A stretch of 64,000 nucleotides of DNA from VSJD01 sp964617825 (lineage in GTDB: Bacteria > Verrucomicrobiota > Kiritimatiellia > JAAZAB01): assembly GCA_964617825.1 (NCBI GenBank), contig CAZTWL010000019.1:1-64000 (forward strand). The letters run 5' to 3'. The translations under genes were made by a program, and so were the position numbers. Under the pieces are notes generated by a model that did no database searches, was not told where the DNA came from, and saw only the letters and a program-made list of their open reading frames with translations. Within the stretch, counting starts at the first letter, position 1, and the number at the start of each line of letters is the position of its first letter. Of this stretch, positions 1-8,226 are shown in pieces.

Positions 1-2910
1 CATAACATTTTGATTACCAGTCAAGGCATAGTAAAAGTTGCTGATTTTGGTATTGCTCAGGCTATTAGTAATAGCACTATTACTTTTGGTGATAATATTG
101 TCGGCTCCGTACATTATATTTCCCCCGAACAATCGCAAGGCCTTAGCGAATTGGATTGCCGTGCCGATATCTACTCGCTCGGCGCCATGCTCTATCACTG
201 CCTGACCGGTAAACTGCCGTTCGAGGGCCTGCCGCTCCTGGAAATCATGGATTGCCAGATCACCGACCAGATTCAGGACGTTGCCGAGCTCCAGCCGCAA
301 ACTTCCATGGCCGTGGCATGTCTGATCGAAAAAATGATGGCCAAAAACCCAGGTCATCGCCAGAAGGACTGGCCGGAAGTCATCCGTGACATGATCCGGG
401 CGCGTTCGGAAATAATTCCGTCCGGTCCGATGCCGCCGGAAAATGCCAGCACCATGAAACGCTGCGCGGCGCGCACGCAATACTTGAAGGACCAGAACTC
501 AGCTGCACACGCCAAGGCAAAGCCACCGGCGACTCCGCCTGCGCCGCCGGGGGCCGGGGCCAAGCCCCGGCAGTGGCTGAAACCGGAATGGCTGGCCGCC
601 GTAATTATGATTATTGCCTTGGCCGTACCCAGTCTGCTGGTGCTGAATATGCTCAAAACCAAATCCGGCGCAATGCCGCGCGATCGCAGGCAGATGACAG
701 ATGCCGCGCGGCCGTCGACGAATAGCGACGACCGGTCCGGCGTGCCGGCAGCAGAAACAGAAGCGTCAGCGAAGCAGGCATCCTTGGTGGAGCAGAAGGA
801 CTTGGCGAAAAAGGAAGCTTTGGCCCAGAGCCGGCTCGATGCCGCCGCGAAGTGGTGCAAGGACAATCCCAGCCAATTCAATGAAGGCATCCGCCAATAT
901 GCCCAGATAGCCGTGGAAATGAAAGGCACGCGCTATGCCCAGGATGCGCAGTCCGAAATCGCCGTCATCCGTGAACGGAAAAACGCTGCCATGGCCGCCG
1001 AGATGAAGGCTTTGTATAGTGGCGTTCAGCCTCTTCTGGATCGGCAGAAATGGCAGGAAGCGGCCAATCTGGTCGAACAATATAACGGGCAATTCAAGGC
1101 CGAGACCGCGAAAGAGCGCAAAGGCAAAGTCGATGAATGGCGTGAACAGGATAGGGCCAGGAAGGCGGCAATCCTCAAATCGGCCGAAGCCCAGAAGCTT
1201 GAACAGAACCGGCGCTGGCGAGGGGTGCTTGATGAAATCGCCGGACATCTGGTGGAAGGCAATACTGATGATGCGTTGGCCATTGCCTTGCAGGCGACCA
1301 ATAATGCGGCCTTAGCCGCGAACCGCACCAACCTTCTAATGCTGACAAGCATGCTGTCCGAAACCGATCGCGCCGAACAACGGCTCCTGGATTCGTTCCG
1401 ATTGCAAAAAGACCAGGAAGTTGTTGTTGCCTTGACCAAGGGCCCGGAACATCTCGTGGTGCGCGATGTACAGGATGATGCCATCCTTGTGGAAAAGATC
1501 ATCGTGGTCAGTTCAGGTCAAATTGGTCAGTCGAAAGTGATCCGTTTGCAGGATTTGGCCACGGATGAAAAGATGATCCGCCTTGGCACAAACCAGACGC
1601 CGGGAACGGCGTTGGTGCATGGGGTGGTGGCCCTGCGCGATGGGAACTGGGAGCTGGCCGAAGCATCCTGGAGTCAGGCTGGTCCGTTACTGTCGGCGCC
1701 GCTGCTGGCCAAACTTCAAGAGCGCAAGAACCGTCAACGCGAACTGGCCGCAAAAAGCGATTTTATCATGCTGTTGCGCAGCGCATGCGTGGAGGTTGGC
1801 GACAAATCCGGATCGGGAGCTTCGGCGCCTTCTTCCGGAGCAAGCAACGAATCTGGCCGCGCGGCGACGCAAAGGATGCCGCAGCCGGATCAATTGCCCG
1901 GCTGCGAGGTGTGTTTGGCGGCCATCGGTCAGAAAAAATACTCTCCGCAAATGGCCAGGGTTTTGGCCAACAGCGTGACTGATTATCAAGAGAAATACGG
2001 GCTGACCGAATTTGCCAAGGCCTATGCCCCGGCCCTGGCGGCGTTAAAGCAAGCGCCCGTGATTGTCGCGGAATCGAACGTTGCCGCGAGCGCGGAAAGC
2101 TTGACGAACACGGTCAGTGCCGAGGCCGCGGACAGTAATGCCATGCGCAAGGAATTGCTGGCGCGCAATCCGGGCTTGGCGGAATACAATATTTCGATCA
2201 TGCCGGATAAAGACGGCAAAATCGTGCGTGTCGAGCTGGTTTCCGCGGATTTGAAGGATATTTCGCCGTTGGCCGGTCTGCCGGATTTACGCGCGGTTGT
2301 CTGCGCGGCCACGTCCCCGGATGATTGGCGCGAGTCGCCGGCGCATGCTCCATTGTATGATTTGACGCCGCTTAAAGGTTTGCCCCTAGAGGAATTGTGC
2401 GTTCGTTATACGCGAGTCAGGGATCTTGCGCCGCTGGCCGAGATGCCGTTGAAAATTCTCGATTTGACCGGCACGCGCGTCACGGATTTTTCGATCTTGA
2501 AGGGCATGCCCTTGCGGGAACTGACGCTTTCCCATCTGAATATCCGGGATTTGACGCTGGTGCGTGGCATGGAACTGGAAAAGTTGAACTTGCATGCCAC
2601 CCGGGTTAAGGATTTGAATCCCCTCCGGGACATGCCGCTGAAGTGGTTGGATATCAGCGATACGGACGTGCGCGATCTTGCGCCGCTACGCTACGTTCCA
2701 TTGAAAGGTTTGACGCTCTGGAAGACGCCGGTGCGGGATTTGTCGCCCATTCAGAATTCACCCATTGAGGAAATATGGCTGGATTATAATATCAGCCAGC
2801 AGATGCCGGCGGAAACTTCCAAGGCATTCACGACGGTTCTCGTGCATATGCCCCGCCTGCAAAAAATAAATGGCAAATTAACATTTCAGGAAAGACGTTG
2901 GCGCGAATGA
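1..2910 (+). CDS. Ser/Thr protein kinase with transmembrane segment and C-terminal leucine-rich repeats (5' partial)
   Basis: The reading frame is open to the left edge, and its first visible residues (HNILIT) are the end of the kinase catalytic loop, so the gene starts outside the window. The DFG motif (VADFGIA) and the SPEQ activation-segment motif follow, then the rest of the C-lobe to about base 390. A Pro/Ala linker leads to one transmembrane helix (about bases 586-654). Next come a Lys/Glu/Gln-rich probable coiled coil and low-complexity stretches. The C-terminus (about bases 2380-2780) is a run of 21-residue leucine-rich repeats of the form PLxxLxLxxTxVxDLxPL. This is the receptor-like kinase layout of PVC bacteria: cytoplasmic kinase, probable extracytoplasmic repeat domain. 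The stop overlaps the start of threonine synthase (ATGA). Substrate and ligand are unknown. Confidence 0.88.
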   Translation, partial: HNILITSQGIVKVADFGIAQAISNSTITFGDNIVGSVHYISPEQSQGLSELDCRADIYSLGAMLYHCLTGKLPFEGLPLLEIMDCQITDQIQDVAELQPQTSMAVACLIEKMMAKNPGHRQKDWPEVIRDMIRARSEIIPSGPMPPENASTMKRCAARTQYLKDQNSAAHAKAKPPATPPAPPGAGAKPRQWLKPEWLAAVIMIIALAVPSLLVLNMLKTKSGAMPRDRRQMTDAARPSTNSDDRSGVPAAETEASAKQASLVEQKDLAKKEALAQSRLDAAAKWCKDNPSQFNEGIRQYAQIAVEMKGTRYAQDAQSEIAVIRERKNAAMAAEMKALYSGVQPLLDRQKWQEAANLVEQYNGQFKAETAKERKGKVDEWREQDRARKAAILKSAEAQKLEQNRRWRGVLDEIAGHLVEGNTDDALAIALQATNNAALAANRTNLLMLTSMLSETDRAEQRLLDSFRLQKDQEVVVALTKGPEHLVVRDVQDDAILVEKIIVVSSGQIGQSKVIRLQDLATDEKMIRLGTNQTPGTALVHGVVALRDGNWELAEASWSQAGPLLSAPLLAKLQERKNRQRELAAKSDFIMLLRSACVEVGDKSGSGASAPSSGASNESGRAATQRMPQPDQLPGCEVCLAAIGQKKYSPQMARVLANSVTDYQEKYGLTEFAKAYAPALAALKQAPVIVAESNVAASAESLTNTVSAEAADSNAMRKELLARNPGLAEYNISIMPDKDGKIVRVELVSADLKDISPLAGLPDLRAVVCAATSPDDWRESPAHAPLYDLTPLKGLPLEELCVRYTRVRDLAPLAEMPLKILDLTGTRVTDFSILKGMPLRELTLSHLNIRDLTLVRGMELEKLNLHATRVKDLNPLRDMPLKWLDISDTDVRDLAPLRYVPLKGLTLWKTPVRDLSPIQNSPIEEIWLDYNISQQMPAETSKAFTTVLVHMPRLQKINGKLTFQERRWRE

Positions 2911-4283
2911 AATATATCAGCACGCGGGGCGGCGGGGCGCCGGTCGATTTTAAGACGGCCGTTATGACCGGATTGGCGCGCGATGGCGGCCTGTTCCTGC
3001 CGGAATCCATCCCCGATGTCCGCTCCGATCTGCCGGCCTGGGCGCGCCTGGATTACAACGCGCTGGCCTTCGAAGTGATGCGCCGCTTTGCCGACCTGCC
3101 GGCCGACAACTTGCGGACAATGATTGCCAATAGTTATGCCGCCTTCCGGCATCCGGAGGTGACGCCGGTTGCCGCCGTTAACGGATTGCATATTCTGGAA
3201 CTCTTCCATGGCCCGACGCTGGCCTTCAAGGACGTGGCCCTGCAATTTCTCGGGCGGATGTTCGAATATTACCTGGCTCAGTCGGGGAGCAGTTTGAACA
3301 TCCTGGCGGCCACCAGCGGCGATACCGGCAGCGCCGCCATTGCCGGTGTCCGGGGACGCCGGGGTATCCGCATCTTTGTGCTTTATCCGCATGGGCGGAT
3401 CAGTCCCGCGCAGGAGCGCCAGATGACCACCGTGCCGGACAATAATGTCTTTTGCCTGGCCGTGCGCGGCAGTTTCGATGACTGTCAGGGCATTGTGAAA
3501 ACAATTTTCTGCGACCTGGCCTTTCGCGACCGCTACGAACTCGGGGCGGTGAATTCCATAAATTGGGCGCGCCTGTTGGCCCAGGTGGTCTACTATTTTT
3601 ATGGCGCTTTTCGGGTCATGGAGCGGACGAGCGCGCGTAAGGTGCGTATCGCGGTGCCGACCGGGAATTTTGGCGACATTTTTGCGGGGTACCTGGCGGC
3701 GCAAATGGGCTTGCCGGTCGGCCGCCTGATTCTGGCGACGAACGAGAACGACATTCTGGCTCGGTTTTTTAATACCGGCGTGTATCGGCGAGGAACGGTG
3801 CAAGCCACGTTGAGCCCTTCGATGGATATCCAGGTGGCCAGCAATTTCGAGCGCTATTTATATTATCGCGTGGATCGCAATCCTCGGGAAGTCTGCCGGT
3901 TGATGGAGTCCTTTGCGCAGTCCGGCAGCCTTCAATTGGAGCGCAATGCGGTCGGCGATCCTTTGTTTGCCGCCGGAACCTGCCAAACGGCCGAAGCCCT
4001 GGCGGCCATCCGCGAATTTTACGGGCAGCATCGTTACCTGCTGGATCCGCACAGCGCCGTGGGCGTGCATGTTGGCCGCCAGTTTTTGAGCCCGGACGAG
4101 CCGCTGCTAGCACTGGCCACCGCCCATCCGGCTAAATTTGCCGCTGCTATCCGCCAGGCAACCGGCCAGGACCTTGCCCGTCATCCTGTGCTCGATGCGC
4201 TTGCCGGCTTGCCCCAACGTCGTACGGTCCTGCCCGCCGATGCCGAAGCCGTGCGCGCTTTCATCCGCGAACGCATTCCCTGA
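2907..4283 (+). CDS. thrC: Threonine synthase
   Basis: PLP enzyme converting O-phosphohomoserine to threonine, the last step of threonine synthesis, in the cytoplasm. The protein starts MKYISTRGG, the usual N-terminus of this family. The PLP-binding lysine is K108 in GPTLAFKDVALQ, and SGDTGSAA and the PTGNFGD phosphate-binding loop are present. At 458 residues it matches the long (type I) threonine synthases. I chose the ATG at 2907 over the upstream in-frame TTG at 2898 because of the conserved N-terminus, an upstream AGGAAAG at 2889-2895 and the ATGA overlap with the kinase gene. The overlap implies translational coupling with the kinase, although no functional link is evident. Confidence 0.96.
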   Translation: MKYISTRGGGAPVDFKTAVMTGLARDGGLFLPESIPDVRSDLPAWARLDYNALAFEVMRRFADLPADNLRTMIANSYAAFRHPEVTPVAAVNGLHILELFHGPTLAFKDVALQFLGRMFEYYLAQSGSSLNILAATSGDTGSAAIAGVRGRRGIRIFVLYPHGRISPAQERQMTTVPDNNVFCLAVRGSFDDCQGIVKTIFCDLAFRDRYELGAVNSINWARLLAQVVYYFYGAFRVMERTSARKVRIAVPTGNFGDIFAGYLAAQMGLPVGRLILATNENDILARFFNTGVYRRGTVQATLSPSMDIQVASNFERYLYYRVDRNPREVCRLMESFAQSGSLQLERNAVGDPLFAAGTCQTAEALAAIREFYGQHRYLLDPHSAVGVHVGRQFLSPDEPLLALATAHPAKFAAAIRQATGQDLARHPVLDALAGLPQRRTVLPADAEAVRAFIRERIP

Positions 4284-4342
4284 TCCAGAAAGTGGAAGGC
4301 GGCGATCAGGGGTGGGAGGCGTTGTTCCATTCGCAGCCTGGC

Positions 4343-5806
4343 TTAGCGCCGCAGGGCGTGGACCAGGGAAAGGCCGCCGATGAACACAAAGCCCACCCAA
4401 TAGAGCAGGATGAACGGAATGGCGATGAATTTCAGGTTGCTGACCGCGTAATAAAGCGCGAGCGAAATATAAATAATCAGCATGATTTCCACCAGCACGG
4501 TGATGTTGAAGCGGCTGCGATAATTCTGGCCTTTCCATGAACTCGACGCGCTATCGGATAGATTGAATTTGGGCGTGCGATGAAATGCGCTTTCCCGGCC
4601 CATGAATCCGCTGCAAACCGCCTTGGTGTTGATCACGGAAAGACCTGTGGCGCCCGCCATGAGAATCGGCAGGAAGAGAACGCGGCGCTTCCAGTCGGGA
4701 TAGATTTCGCGCTGGGCGTAAATGTAAAAAAGAGGATAGCTGAAGGCGTTGATGGTGAAGAACGAGGCAATCCCAAAAAACAATTTTGACTGCGGACATT
4801 GAACGCCGATGATCATGATCGGGTAGGAGAGCAGGGCGATCAGGAGCAAGGTCGGGAATACCAAGTGATTGGTCAAATGAATGGTTGCTTCGAACTTCAG
4901 CAACCACGGGATGGTCTTGTTGCGCCAGATTGTCGGCAGCAACTTTTTGGCGGTTTGGATGGCGCCCTTGGCCCAGCGATACTGCTGGCTTTTCAGGCCG
5001 TAAACCTCGGCGGGAATTTCGGACGGACAGACGACGTCATTGATGTATACGAATTTCCAGCCGGCCAGCTGCGCGCGGTAGGAAAGGTCGATGTCTTCGG
5101 TCAGGGTGTCGTCTTGCCAATTGCCGGCATCGATTATGGCGGCCTTGCGCCAGATTCCGGCCGTGCCGTTGAAATTGATGAAAATGCCGGACGAATTGCG
5201 CGCGCCATGCTCCAGGACGAAGTGCGCGTCAAGTCCGATGGCCTGACCTCGGGTCAACATGGAATAGCTGGAATTGATATGGCCCCAGCGGGCTTGGACT
5301 ACGCCGATATTATTCGCGGAAAAGTACGGCATCATCTTGCGTAAAAAATCGCTTGGCGGAATAAAATCGGCGTCGAAAATCGCCAGGAATTCGCCTTTGG
5401 CCTGGGTTAGGCCGGCTTTCAATGCGCCGGCCTTGAAACCTTGCCGCTTTTCGCGGTGCAGGTAGCGAATGTCGATCCCCTGCGCCTGAAATTTTGCGGC
5501 CAATTTTTTGGCCGTTTCCTGGGTCTCGTCGGTGGAATCGTCCAATATCTGGATCTCAAGACGGTCGCGGGGATAATCCAGTGCACAGGCGGCTTCGAGG
5601 AGCCTGGCGACAACGTATTGTTCGTTGAAAATCGGCAGTTGTACCGTTACCCGCGGCCACTCGGTATAAACGCAAGCTGGTTTCGTTCGGTTGGCGCTGT
5701 TTTTGCGGTAGAGATAAAGCATCAGGTAGGCATGGGCGGAATAAATCGTCAGCACAAGCATCAGCACGGTGTAAAGACACAGCAATAAGATGTCGGATAA
5801 TGCCAT
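4343..5806 (-). CDS. Processive family 2 glycosyltransferase, membrane-bound (cellulose/glucomannan synthase-like)
   Basis: Inner-membrane glycosyltransferase expected to polymerise or transfer a sugar from a nucleotide donor. One N-terminal transmembrane helix (residues 1-30) precedes the GT-A domain. Visible signatures are QLPIFNE, DDSTDE, DADF, the acid motif TEDIDLSYR and the processivity motif QQYRW. About four transmembrane helices follow after residue 330. The layout resembles CsbB/CslA-type beta-glycan synthases of about 480-500 residues. The ATG at 5806 was chosen because GGGAG lies six bases upstream; a longer in-frame start at 5845 lacks this. It converges on thrC with a 59-base gap and no clear terminator. 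The donor sugar cannot be told from sequence. Confidence 0.9.
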   Translation of the reverse strand: MALSDILLLCLYTVLMLVLTIYSAHAYLMLYLYRKNSANRTKPACVYTEWPRVTVQLPIFNEQYVVARLLEAACALDYPRDRLEIQILDDSTDETQETAKKLAAKFQAQGIDIRYLHREKRQGFKAGALKAGLTQAKGEFLAIFDADFIPPSDFLRKMMPYFSANNIGVVQARWGHINSSYSMLTRGQAIGLDAHFVLEHGARNSSGIFINFNGTAGIWRKAAIIDAGNWQDDTLTEDIDLSYRAQLAGWKFVYINDVVCPSEIPAEVYGLKSQQYRWAKGAIQTAKKLLPTIWRNKTIPWLLKFEATIHLTNHLVFPTLLLIALLSYPIMIIGVQCPQSKLFFGIASFFTINAFSYPLFYIYAQREIYPDWKRRVLFLPILMAGATGLSVINTKAVCSGFMGRESAFHRTPKFNLSDSASSSWKGQNYRSRFNITVLVEIMLIIYISLALYYAVSNLKFIAIPFILLYWVGFVFIGGLSLVHALRR

Positions 5807-6039
5807 ATAAAACTCCCTACACCGTATCCTGCGGCGTTCGGTCAATCGTGCGCTTGGCGTTTACCATTTGGCGGCGCCTTGGCCCGCCAAGGGCGCGTAT
5901 TCGTCCGCGCAGCCTCGCGGCGATCGTCATGCTGCAGAAACGGAAGGATCGCTTTCGATGTCAAATTGAAATAAGTGAATTTTTGATCGTTCCCGCCCGA
6001 ATTGTCAATTATGAATTTTAGCGGTGTTCTCCGCCAACT
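5807..6039. other. Intergenic region upstream of the GT2 gene
   Basis: This stretch separates the end of the helicase gene from the start of the glycosyltransferase, both on the minus strand. An imperfect G+C-rich hairpin lies near 5872-5896. Two TTGACA elements occur on the minus strand, but neither has a good -10 box at the right spacing. I see no gene here. Confidence 0.5.
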
Positions 6040-7494
6040 TTAGCGCCGGGATGCCTGGAACCGGTTGGGCCGCGCTGAAAAATGATGCCCGGCATTCGGC
6101 GCGTGCTGTCTCTGACGACCCCGTGATCCTCTGGGCGGCGGCTGAGCCGCCGCTCCGGTGGCGGTGCGCGCCGCCTCGGAATGATACGCGTGTTTTAACT
6201 CGGCCGGGACATTTTTCCGGATCAAACGTTCGATGTCGCGTAAATAATTGCGTTCCTCGGCGGCACAGAAGGAAATGGCATCACCCTCGGCTCCGGCTCG
6301 GGCTGTGCGGCCGATGCGGTGCACGTAAGTTTGCGGTTCGTTGGGCAGGTCATAGTTGATTACGTGCGTAATGCCGTCAACGTCGATGCCCCGCGCCGCG
6401 ATATCCGTTGCGACAAGCACGCGCACGTGTCCCGATTTAAATCCTGCCATGGCCTGGGTGCGCGCGCTCTGGCTCTTGTTGCCGTGGATTACGGAAGTCC
6501 GGATGCCCGCAGAAAGGAGGACCTCGGCCACCCGGTTGGCGACATGCTTCATCTGCGTGAACACAAGCACCTTGTTGATGGTGGGATCGCGCAGGATCGT
6601 GACAAGCAGGATGGGCTTGTCTTTCTTGTCCACAAAAAGCACCTTCTGCTTGATCTTCTCGACGGCGGGCTGGTCGGGGGTCACGGTAATATGCACGGGG
6701 TCGCGCACCATGGAGCGCGCCAGCGTGATGACTTCGGGCGCCAGTGTGGCGGAAAAGAAAAGCGATTGGCGCCGGGACGGAAGCGCTGCGATGATCCGGC
6801 GCACGTCGTGAATGAACCCCATGTCCAGCATGCGATCGGCTTCGTCGAGCACAAACACTTCGATGCCGTCCAGGCGCACATGCCGCTGTTGCATCAGGTC
6901 GAGCAGGCGGCCCGGCGTGGCGACGACAATGTCAACGCCGCGTCCTAATGCCGATACCTGCGGGTACTGGCCGACACCGCCGAAAATAACCGTGTGCTTG
7001 ATCGCCAAGTGCCGGCCATAGGCGCGAATGCTGTCGCCAATCTGTGCCGCAAGTTCGCGTGTCGGTGTCAGAACCAGCGCGCGCGGGCGGCCGCGCTGAA
7101 GCTGGCTCTTGTGCAGGGTCAGATGTTGGAGGATCGGCAGGATGAATGCCGCGGTTTTGCCGGTGCCCGTCTGGGCACAGCCCAGCAGGTCGCGTCCGGC
7201 AAGCAGGTGCTCGATGGACTTGGCCTGGATCGGGGTGGGGGTGATGTAACCCTCCTCGGCCACGGCCTTCTGGATCTCCGGCAGCAGTGCGGCAAAAACG
7301 TTAGCAGGTTTTACCGGCTGCATGGGCGCAGGACCGGGAACGGCATGGTGCTGAGCAGCCGCGTTATGGGTCGTTGCTGACTTCGGGTGCGACTCTGGCG
7401 GCTTATGGTCCGGTGTCGGTTTATGGCTCGCCGGCCCGCTCGGGGCGTGGCTGGCGTGTGGGGCGTGAACAGAACGAGCTTGACTGCTGTGCAT
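6040..7494 (-). CDS. DEAD-box ATP-dependent RNA helicase, RhlE type
   Basis: ATP-dependent RNA unwinding protein, probably acting in ribosome assembly or cold adaptation. The core carries the Q-motif region (TPTPIQAKSIE), Walker A AQTGTGKT, LDEAD, SAT, and the C-terminal helicase motifs ATDIAARGID and HRIGRTAR. The core is flanked by a His/Pro/Ala-rich N-terminal extension and a basic Arg/Gln-rich C-terminal tail, typical of RhlE-like proteins. The start at 7494 has GGAG six bases upstream. An ATG at 7515 (seven residues longer) is also possible, with a weaker Shine-Dalgarno sequence. It is transcribed alone; the upstream region is long and noncoding. Confidence 0.93.
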   Translation of the reverse strand: MHSSQARSVHAPHASHAPSGPASHKPTPDHKPPESHPKSATTHNAAAQHHAVPGPAPMQPVKPANVFAALLPEIQKAVAEEGYITPTPIQAKSIEHLLAGRDLLGCAQTGTGKTAAFILPILQHLTLHKSQLQRGRPRALVLTPTRELAAQIGDSIRAYGRHLAIKHTVIFGGVGQYPQVSALGRGVDIVVATPGRLLDLMQQRHVRLDGIEVFVLDEADRMLDMGFIHDVRRIIAALPSRRQSLFFSATLAPEVITLARSMVRDPVHITVTPDQPAVEKIKQKVLFVDKKDKPILLVTILRDPTINKVLVFTQMKHVANRVAEVLLSAGIRTSVIHGNKSQSARTQAMAGFKSGHVRVLVATDIAARGIDVDGITHVINYDLPNEPQTYVHRIGRTARAGAEGDAISFCAAEERNYLRDIERLIRKNVPAELKHAYHSEAARTATGAAAQPPPRGSRGRQRQHAPNAGHHFSARPNRFQASRR

Positions 7495-7515
7495 GGGAAT
7501 CTCCGGTCCGGACAT

Positions 7516-8226
7516 ATTGTTTCTCTGCCCGCCGGACGCATGGAGGAGAAAGATTGTTGCGGTCGCCAAACGAAAACCGGGCAAGCAAAGCTCTGCTTTC
7601 GTTCAGTTGCGTGTGCATTAGACATTGTCGCCGGGCGCTTGTCAAGTCCTGTTTTAACGTAATTATTGGCCTTGCCACGGCAGCCGGGAGCGGTTCCTGA
7701 TTTCGTTAAGGCTTTGGCCGTCACGGAATCAGGTTGAAACCACATGTGCATTTCCCGAATCAATCTGTTTTACCAACTCGCTCCCGGAGCACGGTGATTC
7801 GGCGTCAAGACCGGTTATCCGGATGTTCTTGGTCTTTTCCAGAATCACCGCATGTTTCCATGGTCCGTCGATATCTTTCCAGCGGATGGTCAGGCCATCA
7901 TAGGAAACATCCTCGGCATCGCCGCAATACACAGGGATGACTCTTTTGCCCTTCCATACAATCGGAAGTGGTCGCAAAAGAAGCAACACTGTCTTTCCCG
8001 CAAGTGCTTTTACCGACTAGCTTCCATAGCCGCTTTTACCTTGCCCCGGGTTAGTTGAAGGGGTACGCTTTCAGCATGGTAGGCGCAGTTACCGAACTTG
8101 GAACATCAGAACCGTCCCGACAAGCTCGCGCGGGAGTACATGCCAGACGATGAACCATATTTATTATTTTGGTTCAATTAAAGATCATCCACAATGTTTG
8201 TTGTTTTTCAGAATCGAGCAGAGAAG
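7516..8226. other. Gene-poor 0.7-kb region with decayed sequence
   Basis: No intact gene is visible between the helicase and the DUF3089 gene. The region holds the helicase leader, a beta-helix gene remnant on the minus strand (7729-7989), a 35-codon minus-strand reading frame of unknown worth (8051-8158), and a small inverted repeat GAACCA/TGGTTC (8152-8157 and 8170-8175) in an A+T-rich stretch upstream of the DUF3089 gene. Confidence 0.6.
7729..7989 (-). pseudogene. Remnant of a beta-helix (pectinase-like) protein, C-terminal part
   Basis: An 86-codon frame reads like the last coils of a right-handed beta-helix glycoside hydrolase: DVSYDGLTIRWKDIDG, then KNIRITGLDAE. The alternating I/L and N/D/G pattern is typical of GH28/PL-like coils. 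There is no N-terminal domain, no signal peptide, and no continuation upstream or in other frames. The first residues (MLLLLRPLPIVWKGK) look like mid-protein sequence. It is most simply the 3' end of a deleted gene. A separate intact beta-helix gene lies at 50048-51193, but the two do not look like close copies. Confidence 0.6.

Noticed and set aside
8051..8158. A 35-residue minus-strand frame (ending LKAYPFN)
   Set aside because: Too short to judge, with no Shine-Dalgarno and no recognised family. It could be the tail of a lost gene but cannot be supported as one.
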